Assembly: GCA_023267515.1 (NCBI GenBank) | Contig: JAHFNF010000040.1 | Coordinates: forward strand, 1-5,877 | Length of the DNA: 5,877 nt | From: Candidatus Nomurabacteria bacterium | GTDB lineage: Bacteria; Patescibacteriota; Minisyncoccia; Phycocordibacterales; UBA9973 | Direction: 5' to 3' | Shown: one piece after another, positions 1 through 4,467 of the stretch | Numbering within the stretch: position 1 is the first letter of the stretch | Layout of the letters: each line of letters begins with the position of its first letter | Notes under the pieces: model-generated | Told to the model about the DNA's origin: nothing | The model's database searches: none | The model's input: only the letters and a program-made list of their open reading frames with translations | Position numbers and translations under genes: made by a program

Positions 1-338
1 GTCGCTTCCTCCCCCGCACCGACGGAAGTCTTGAACATCACATTGAATTGCTTGCCGTCCTCTGTTGGATCAGTAAATCCTGAAACATGGCCCGAGGACT
101 CCCAGACTTTTGGATTTAAAATTATAGAAGAATTAATACCGTACATATCACGCCTATTGTCCACAAACTTCTTCCACCAAGCATTTTTAATATTATTCAC
201 GAGCGCCACACCGTAATGCCCATAGTCATAAAACCCGGCGAGCCCTCCGTAAACCTCTGAGCCTGGAAAAACAAAGCCGCGTCTTTTGCAAAGCGACACT
301 ATTTTTTCCATTAAATTATTTTCTTCTTCTTTTTTCAT
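1..338 (-). CDS. glyS: Glycyl-tRNA synthetase, class II single-chain (alpha2) type, N-terminal part only
   Basis: Charges tRNA-Gly with glycine in the cytoplasm. About 112 residues are visible; the rest lies beyond the left edge. The reading frame shows the family's N-terminal signature: EKIVSLCKRRGFVFPGSEVYG (residues 11-30 region), GGLAGFYDYG (31-40), an AWWKKFV helix, NPKVWESSGHVSGFTDP (75-91), then FNVMFKTSVG (98-107), which normally precedes motif 2. This is the single-chain enzyme, not the GlyQ/GlyS alpha2beta2 type. Only about six residues separate the TDP and FNVMFKT blocks, where relatives usually carry an insertion of tens of residues. The start is ATG at 338-336, one base after the TAA of the upstream gene, suggesting translational coupling; a second ATG at 311 (MEKIV) is the alternative and matches the common family N-terminus. 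Only a weak purine-rich AAGGG at 355-351 could serve as ribosome site. Family assignment is confident; the missing insert is read directly. Confidence 0.95.
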   Translation of the reverse strand, partial: MKKEEENNLMEKIVSLCKRRGFVFPGSEVYGGLAGFYDYGHYGVALVNNIKNAWWKKFVDNRRDMYGINSSIILNPKVWESSGHVSGFTDPTEDGKQFNVMFKTSVGAGEEA

Positions 339-339
339 T

Positions 340-2268
340 TTATTCCACTACCCTTTCTCCGCCAACTGGAAAATCCGGATCGCTTGAAAGCTTGGTGGTA
401 AGTGATGTCTTGTTTACACGCACATCCACATTAGCAAAATCATCGTGCCCGGTCAAAATCGCGTCATTGATAATAGTCGGCACTGTATCCACTTGGGAGA
501 AAGATGGGGTAAAGGCAATTTGGAAAGATACTTCTTTGTCCCCGCCCGTAATTCCCGTGCCTTTCGGCACAGTACCGATATTCCAGACGATTTCTTTCGT
601 AGAAGGGTTGTACTTCAAATCTTCTCCTTCCGGCGAGACGGGTCCGACAAATCGCACTAGTGGCGGCAAAGTAGAGCTTACTTTCACATTGGAAATGTTG
701 TTTGCCGTATTTGAAACGGACCAAACCACGGTATATGTGGTTTCTTGTTCTGATTTTGCCGGTATTGGACCGGTATTTACAAAGGCTCCGGAGTAGTAAA
801 GCGCTTTGGCCGCCAGCCCAACATCAGAGATTATTTTAATTGTCTTTGATTCTGAGTCAGAGAGCGAATTCACCGCATTTCCCTCGATTGGCTGCTTGCC
901 ACTTATAGATACATCCACATTTATAGTTGGATCTGCGATAAGGCCACCAGATGTAAAGAGTGGCAGTGGAAAGACAGAGAAACTTACCGTGCTGCTTGAC
1001 CCAGATTCTACTTGAACAAAACCATTATCAGAATTTTTGTCCCAAATTATCGTGTCGTTGGAAGAATTGTAAAAACCATTTGGCGTAGTTATTTTTCGGC
1101 GGTCCAGCGCGTTACCGGAAAGCTTTGCTGTGATGATCACATCATTGAGAGTTGTCGGCAGATTGTTGGTCCATTGTATTTCTCCTGTAATATTCGCCTT
1201 GGAATCAGAAGCGTATTCATTTTGATAAACACCGTTTACAAAGAGCCTTGCTTCTATGAAAGGTCTTTTAATTAAAACCAGATGCCCTAAAGAGTTGAAG
1301 ACCACCCCGACGACAGTCTTATCGGAATCGCTTTTTGAACCGGCAAAAAAATGAAAAGTTTTTTCTTCGCCGTCTTCCACTCCCACCATCACCCCGTTAA
1401 TTGCGATTTGACGGTCGGCCCCTGGCGAAAGATCTCCCAAGTCCCAAAGATTATTGCCAATTGATGGGGAGGGGCTAGCAGATTTAAATTGAAAACCTGG
1501 CGGATAATCCGCTTTGAGTAATAGTCCTGGGGTGACACGGGTAGCATTTAGCGTGGCTTTGACTTTGAGAGTAATATTTTGATTTGGAGTGGCGGTATCA
1601 GGAGCATCTACCGAAAGATTTATCGGGGCAGAGCTTATAGAGACTGGGTAATCTTTATCTTTGATAAAGATGGCATTGGAACCTTCCACTCTATACTCTA
1701 AGGAAATCTTGATTGGTTTTATGCTGCCTTGTTCACCGAAGAGAGTAACTTTAAAATTATCCGTGCGTATATGACCGGCAGGAATGGTGCCCAGAGAATC
1801 CCTCAATCGCTCTGTCTCTTGCGAAGAATCGCTTCCCGAGCCCTTTGGATACTCTACTACCAAGTCCGCGAGCTCTAGTGGCGCGGCATTTTTATTCGTA
1901 ATTTCAATTTGGAGGGGTAATTCTTCGCCACCAGCGGTAAAAGTATTGCCGAGCACCGCAATATTTATGTTTTCATTTGACACAGTATTCCCCCCAGAAA
2001 GCAATATATAGGCGGCAAAAGCCACTGCTAAGCCAAAAAAACATAAAGAAAAAATAAAAAACTTCTTAAATAAGGATGTTTTCAAAAAAATCTTTTGCGC
2101 CAATGCTTCTTTTTGCCCATCTTCCGCCCAAGTATCTGGCACATCGTAATGCTTCCTGCTAAAAATACCAGAACGCTTTATTTGGAGCGATTTATAACTT
2201 TTACTAAAAAGCTTTGTCTTTACGTCTTCTAGTTTGTGAAGCTTCTCTTTTTCTTCCTCGCTCATCAT
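340..2268 (-). CDS. Membrane-anchored surface protein with about four Ig-like/DUF11-like modules
   Basis: Function unknown. The 642 residues comprise a charged cytoplasmic N-terminus (1-69, Lys/Glu-rich), one transmembrane helix (about 70-90, preceded by FKK, which predicts N-in/C-out), and about 550 extracellular residues rich in Ser, Thr, Asn, Val and Gly. That part divides into about four beta-sandwich-like modules: about 99-212, 215-330, 334-480 and 484-620. Modules 2-4 share a pattern in which a block such as SNTANNISNVKVSSTLP is followed by a tryptophan motif (LWDLGDLSPG at 274-283, TIIWD at 406-410, IVWNIGTVPKG at 560-570), as in DUF11/conserved-repeat surface proteins. No catalytic motif, sortase signal, C-terminal helix or cysteine-rich region is seen. 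The protein is probably a cell-surface scaffold or adhesin. ATG 2268 is followed at once by a second ATG at 2265; no Shine-Dalgarno precedes either, and a -10 box lies just upstream. The gene sits between recO and glyS, both housekeeping genes. Confidence 0.85.
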   Translation of the reverse strand: MMSEEEKEKLHKLEDVKTKLFSKSYKSLQIKRSGIFSRKHYDVPDTWAEDGQKEALAQKIFLKTSLFKKFFIFSLCFFGLAVAFAAYILLSGGNTVSNENINIAVLGNTFTAGGEELPLQIEITNKNAAPLELADLVVEYPKGSGSDSSQETERLRDSLGTIPAGHIRTDNFKVTLFGEQGSIKPIKISLEYRVEGSNAIFIKDKDYPVSISSAPINLSVDAPDTATPNQNITLKVKATLNATRVTPGLLLKADYPPGFQFKSASPSPSIGNNLWDLGDLSPGADRQIAINGVMVGVEDGEEKTFHFFAGSKSDSDKTVVGVVFNSLGHLVLIKRPFIEARLFVNGVYQNEYASDSKANITGEIQWTNNLPTTLNDVIITAKLSGNALDRRKITTPNGFYNSSNDTIIWDKNSDNGFVQVESGSSSTVSFSVFPLPLFTSGGLIADPTINVDVSISGKQPIEGNAVNSLSDSESKTIKIISDVGLAAKALYYSGAFVNTGPIPAKSEQETTYTVVWSVSNTANNISNVKVSSTLPPLVRFVGPVSPEGEDLKYNPSTKEIVWNIGTVPKGTGITGGDKEVSFQIAFTPSFSQVDTVPTIINDAILTGHDDFANVDVRVNKTSLTTKLSSDPDFPVGGERVVE

Positions 2269-2276
2269 AGATGATG

Positions 2277-2285
2277 ATTATACCA
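2277..2285 (-). promoter_or_regulatory. Extended -10 promoter for the surface-protein gene, likely leaderless
   Basis: On the minus strand the recO-surface protein gap reads TGGTATAAT: a perfect TATAAT (2282-2277) with the TGn extension (2285-2284). Transcription would start near 2270, within a few bases of the ATG at 2268/2265, giving a leaderless or nearly leaderless mRNA, which agrees with the absence of a ribosome binding site. No convincing -35 is seen; the best-placed hexamer, TGAAAC at 2305-2300, is poor, which extended -10 promoters tolerate. The box is inferred from sequence only. Confidence 0.6.
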
Positions 2286-2289
2286 TAAA

Positions 2290-2874
2290 TTACATCTGTG
2301 TTTCACTGAGAGCCTTGTTGATTTCAGCTAAAATGAGCGGTCGGCTGGAACCCGCGACCGGTAACATCTCGTCCGCCCAAGGAGAGCCGACAAGCGAGAC
2401 GAGGCGAGCGTCTCCACTAAAATACCCGAGATGATGCAACGCTCGCAGGACCAAGACCATTTCCGCATTCAGTAAGTCTTCCTTGTTCCCTGCCTTTTGT
2501 TCCAATAAGTAAAAACCCCCTAAAAGATCGTTGAATAAAGGCACATTTTGCTCTTCGCCGTGAAGTAATCGTACTAAAAGCCTAGAAACATTTGAAACTA
2601 TTTTAAAAGTTTCATTTGATTTTAGAATCTCTGATAATTCGCCAGTGGAGGATGCGCTCGTCACCCGCCAAAAATCTTTCCCGCGTACCAGGTCAACTTT
2701 TATATAAGAATAATCTTGCATCACGTAGCGCAATTTGGAAGAAAGTTTCCGTACTCCCTGCGCCGAAGCGCGAATCATCCCGAGTTCGCGCGTAAAAATA
2801 GAATAGTACCTCCCCGCCTCGCCAAAGTTCCTGCTGCCCAATATTATCCCCTCTGTGTGGTAAATGTGATGCAT
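2290..2874 (-). CDS. recO: DNA repair protein RecO
   Basis: Recombination mediator of the RecFOR pathway. The family anneals complementary single strands and, with RecR, loads RecA onto SSB-coated gaps. The N-terminal OB-fold signature is clear: TEGIILGSRNFGEAGRYYSIFTRELG (residues 7-32), then ASAQGVRKLSSKLRY (36-50) and the YSYIKVDLVRGKDFWRVTSA strands (55-74). A helical C-terminal domain follows (about 88-190), including ALHHLGYFSGDARL (145-158). At 194 residues it is shorter than the roughly 240 typical of the family. It contains no cysteine, so the zinc site found in some RecO proteins is absent. ATG 2874-2872 overlaps the TAA of the upstream hydrolase gene by one base (TAATG), indicating coupled translation; only a weak GAAGAAG stretch lies upstream. 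It is the last gene before an internal promoter. Confidence 0.93.
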   Translation of the reverse strand: MHHIYHTEGIILGSRNFGEAGRYYSIFTRELGMIRASAQGVRKLSSKLRYVMQDYSYIKVDLVRGKDFWRVTSASSTGELSEILKSNETFKIVSNVSRLLVRLLHGEEQNVPLFNDLLGGFYLLEQKAGNKEDLLNAEMVLVLRALHHLGYFSGDARLVSLVGSPWADEMLPVAGSSRPLILAEINKALSETQM

Positions 2875-3515
2875 TATATATCTTCTTCTTTGCCAATTTC
2901 TAAAACCTTAAAATCTATTCCTACTTTTGAAAGAAAATTACCCGGTATTGTGTAAATAAATTTAGCAAATGGTTTTAATGTTCCATCGTGTACCGGAAAA
3001 CAAACTCTCGGACTGAGCTCTTTTGCGTAATCAATCGCGTCCTTCATTTTCATCCACGGGCCGAGTACTGGCAGTGCCAATATATCAGGCTGCGCTTTAG
3101 GTTTATTGAATGAGTCACCCGGATAGCAAAAAGAATTTATCATGTAGCCGGTATTTTGCACTTGTCCATAATCCTCGTAAATTTGAGCGTGCTTATTTCC
3201 AAAACCCTGGATGGCAATTCCATTAAAATCATAATTCTCTCCATCTTCTACTTTTATAAAACTTATACCAGCTTCGGTGAGTAACCGACCAACCGAGGTA
3301 TTCGTAATCACCTTTGCCTCTGGATTATCTTGAAGAATTTGTTTTAAGGTTTCTATATGTAAATGATCTGCGTGTTCGTGAGTAATCAAAACCAAAGATA
3401 TATCTCTCTCGGATGTAGATTCTCCCCCGTAATCAAAATTACTTGGATCTGTCATTATCCTTTTCCCATCAATTTCTATCACCAAACAACAATGCCCAAG
3501 TTTTTTGATTTTCAT
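2874..3515 (-). CDS. UlaG-like metallo-beta-lactamase-fold hydrolase
   Basis: Predicted cytoplasmic metal-dependent hydrolase of the UlaG/YtkL-like branch; substrate unknown. The 213 residues open with the branch's usual start (MKIKKLGHCCLVIEIDGKRI, 1-20) and TDP (22-24). Metal-site candidates are HEHADH (46-51), His109 in GNKHAQ, Asp134 in YPGDS, and His176 in PVHDG. There is no signal peptide or membrane helix, and the length suits a stand-alone domain. I chose ATG at 3515-3513 because it gives the family N-terminus and falls 4 bases after the upstream gene's TAA; an in-frame TTG at 3557 would add a lysine-rich tail overlapping the neighbour and is unlikely. No Shine-Dalgarno is seen, so re-initiation after the sensor gene is likely. 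The stop overlaps recO's start. Family members include the L-ascorbate-6-phosphate lactonase UlaG and many uncharacterised enzymes, so the reaction cannot be named. Confidence 0.88.
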   Translation of the reverse strand: MKIKKLGHCCLVIEIDGKRIMTDPSNFDYGGESTSERDISLVLITHEHADHLHIETLKQILQDNPEAKVITNTSVGRLLTEAGISFIKVEDGENYDFNGIAIQGFGNKHAQIYEDYGQVQNTGYMINSFCYPGDSFNKPKAQPDILALPVLGPWMKMKDAIDYAKELSPRVCFPVHDGTLKPFAKFIYTIPGNFLSKVGIDFKVLEIGKEEDI

Positions 3516-3519
3516 AATT

Positions 3520-4275
3520 TTACGAAGTTGAATTATTTTTCTTTTTTTCTTCTTCAAGTTCTACATTTACCTTATCAATAGCGGCGATGCAGGAGATGGA
3601 ATTGCGAATATATAACCCCAAAATCACAAAAGCGGCGCCGACGAGGAGACTGATCGCTATTAAGATAAATCTATATGAAAAAATCTGGGCTCGCCAGCTT
3701 AAAGCGCTGATGTCCATACCAAAAATACCGACGACTTTGCCTTGCCACCACACCGGCGCGTAGCCGGAAACCCAAGACCCCCAGCTATCTTCATATGGCC
3801 CCTCAGTAAAAGAAACTGCGTCTAGATAATTTTTCATTTCAAGTGGTGAGGTCTCTTCATACACCTGGCCGGGTGGAGAATAATCTTTACTTGCGGGATC
3901 TTCTGAGTCAACCAGAAAGATAAGCTTGTCGTTCGTGGCATTGGAACGCTGAAAATAAAGGAAGCGGGCTCCTCCGTTTACGCTATGCAAGTCGTACAAA
4001 GTTTTCTTCAGTCTGTCATAGGCGGGCAAAACTAGATCTTGGTCTGTACCAGAAAGCTCTGCCACATCACTCCTGTTCGTAAGCATCGCGATTGTCTGAA
4101 CTCGGGTCATTAAGTCCACCCTATTGGCAGCATCTATATTTCCAGCGACATAAGACGAGAGCAAAAGCCCGACCACAAAAAATAACAACGCGAAAACGAA
4201 TGGAATGTAAGTCCAAATATAAGCGCTGCGAAACATTTTTGAGTCTGCTTTATATTTATAGAAGGGCTCTAACAT
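3520..4275 (-). CDS. Two-pass membrane protein with extracellular Cache/PDC-type sensor domain, no output domain
   Basis: The 251 residues form a sensor module: transmembrane helix 1 (about 19-44), an extracytoplasmic domain (about 45-195), transmembrane helix 2 (about 200-222), and a short cytoplasmic tail ending in a charged coil (VNVELEEEKKKNNSTS, 236-251). The outer domain resembles the PDC/Cache sensors of histidine kinases and diguanylate cyclases: a helix with YDRLKKTLYDLHS (86-98), RFLYFQ (104-109), LIFLVDSEDP (118-127), DYSPPGQVYEE (131-141), SWGSWVSGYAPV (164-175), and GKVVGIFGMDISALSW (179-194). In such receptors the coil leads into HAMP, kinase or GGDEF domains; here TAA follows at once. 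It could act through a partner, as a decoy, or be a remnant of a longer receptor. The ATG at 4275 has no Shine-Dalgarno and lies about 15 bases from the predicted transcription start. The ligand is not predictable. Confidence 0.8.
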   Translation of the reverse strand: MLEPFYKYKADSKMFRSAYIWTYIPFVFALLFFVVGLLLSSYVAGNIDAANRVDLMTRVQTIAMLTNRSDVAELSGTDQDLVLPAYDRLKKTLYDLHSVNGGARFLYFQRSNATNDKLIFLVDSEDPASKDYSPPGQVYEETSPLEMKNYLDAVSFTEGPYEDSWGSWVSGYAPVWWQGKVVGIFGMDISALSWRAQIFSYRFILIAISLLVGAAFVILGLYIRNSISCIAAIDKVNVELEEEKKKNNSTS

Positions 4276-4277
4276 AT

Positions 4278-4300
4278 CAATATAGGCGCGCCTTATATTG
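4278..4300. repeat. 23-base inverted repeat in the sensor-gene leader
   Basis: Arms CAATATA and TATATTG flank a GGCGCGCC core (4285-4292 on the plus strand), with one unpaired base between an arm and the core. It lies between the predicted -10 box and the ATG of the sensor gene and starts 10 bases beyond the 3' end of the tRNA. As DNA it could be an operator. As RNA it could fold into a hairpin at the sensor mRNA 5' end or behind the tRNA. No U-tract follows, so it is not a standard intrinsic terminator. Confidence 0.6.
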
Positions 4301-4305
4301 TACCA
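4297..4305 (-). promoter_or_regulatory. Extended -10 promoter for the sensor-hydrolase-recO unit
   Basis: The minus strand reads TGGTACAAT: TACAAT (4302-4297) with the TGn extension (4305-4304). Transcription would start near 4290, about 15 bases before the ATG at 4275 and within the inverted repeat. The box has nearly the same context (ATGGTAYAAT) as the one before the surface-protein gene. No -35 was identified; that region is occupied by the tRNA 3' end. Read-through from the tRNA is an alternative. Confidence 0.45.
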
Positions 4306-4310
4306 TATTG

Positions 4311-4384
4311 TCCGCCCTCTTGGATTCGAACCAAGGACCCCAGAGGTATAAGCTCTGTGCTCTAACCAACTGAGCTAAGGGCGG
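4311..4384 (-). tRNA. tRNA-Ile, anticodon UAU
   Basis: A complete 74-base cloverleaf. The acceptor stem CCGCCCT pairs with AGGGCGG. U8 A9 precede the D arm GCTC/GAGC, whose loop contains G18 G19. The anticodon stem CAGAG/CTCTG encloses the loop CTTATAC, giving anticodon UAU at 4350-4348. A five-base variable loop is followed by T stem CTTGG/CCAAG with loop TTCGAAT. A73 is the discriminator. CCA is not encoded (the flank reads CAATA), so it must be added by the CCA-adding enzyme. C4-G69, U12-A23 and A73 agree with isoleucine identity elements known from E. coli. UAU reads AUA; most bacteria instead use a CAU anticodon changed to lysidine by TilS. AUA codons occur in the neighbouring genes, for example residues 13 and 72 of the glycyl-tRNA synthetase. 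Confidence 0.95.
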
Positions 4385-4385
4385 G

Positions 4386-4409
4386 TTATTAAGTAATATT
4401 ACTTAATAA
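4386..4409. repeat. Perfect 24-bp AT-rich palindrome next to the tRNA 5' end
   Basis: The half-site TTATTAAGTAAT is followed by its exact reverse complement, giving 12 of 12 matched positions. It ends one base before tRNA position 1. As RNA it could form a stem of about 10 bp just upstream of the RNase P cleavage site; as DNA it could bind a dimeric regulator or extrude as a cruciform. It overlaps the proposed tRNA -10 box. It lacks the GC-rich stem and U-tract of a standard terminator for ftsH. Confidence 0.75.
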
Positions 4410-4423
4410 AGTTTGAATTGCAA
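4396..4423 (-). promoter_or_regulatory. Possible promoter of the tRNA gene
   Basis: A -35-like TTGCAA (4423-4418) and a -10-like TAATAT (4401-4396) are separated by 16 bases; each matches consensus at four of six positions. The start would fall near 4389, leaving a leader of about five bases before the tRNA. The -10 lies inside the 24-bp palindrome, so a protein bound there would block it. In such AT-rich DNA this match could be chance, and read-through from ftsH is the alternative. Confidence 0.35.
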
Positions 4424-4435
4424 AATGCTTTTAGA

Positions 4436-4459
4436 CTAACCAAAACAGCTAAGGACGGG
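4436..4459 (-). pseudogene. Relic of a tRNA 5' half (acceptor strand and D arm)
   Basis: Aligned without gaps to the intact tRNA and its preceding base (4385-4362), these 24 bases match at 20 positions. Shared blocks are CCCG, CCTTAGCT and TTGGTTAG, covering the 5' acceptor strand, U8/A9, the first D-stem strand and G18 G19. Similarity fades after tRNA position 22. The D stem can no longer close, and there is no recognisable anticodon arm or 3' acceptor strand, so it is not a working tRNA. The offset is exactly 74 bases, the length of the intact tRNA, which suggests a decayed tandem duplicate. A TTCAAAC at 4417-4411 may echo the T loop but could be chance. It begins eight bases after the ftsH stop. 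Confidence 0.6.
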
Positions 4460-4467
4460 AAAACTTT

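Noticed and set aside
392..796. A 134-codon open frame on the plus strand.
   Set aside because: It lies wholly antisense to the surface-protein gene, whose domain pattern is clear; its translation has no recognisable family features. Other plus-strand open frames are likewise shadows.
2290..2874. RecO as a truncated pseudogene because of its short length.
   Set aside because: The N-terminal motifs and the helical domain are intact, with normal coupling to its neighbours; a short, cysteine-free RecO is plausible in reduced genomes.
3516..3557. Upstream TTG start for the hydrolase, adding 14 residues.
   Set aside because: It would overlap the sensor gene and add a lysine-rich tail; the ATG at 3515 gives the family N-terminus and a 4-base gap.
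3535..3560. Slippery heptamer A AAA AAG in frame near the 3' end of the sensor gene, as in dnaX-type -1 frameshifting.
   Set aside because: The -1 frame reaches a TAA after two codons, so the product would be only slightly shorter, and no stimulatory hairpin is apparent. Fusion to the hydrolase would need the other frame, and the hydrolase already has a canonical N-terminus at 3515.
4311..4384. The tRNA as an integration site for a mobile element.
   Set aside because: No integrase or 3'-end duplication is visible; the nearby similarity is to the tRNA 5' half.
4386..4409. The 24-bp palindrome as an intrinsic terminator for ftsH.
   Set aside because: The stem has only two G-C pairs and is not followed by a U-tract; the tRNA starts one base later.
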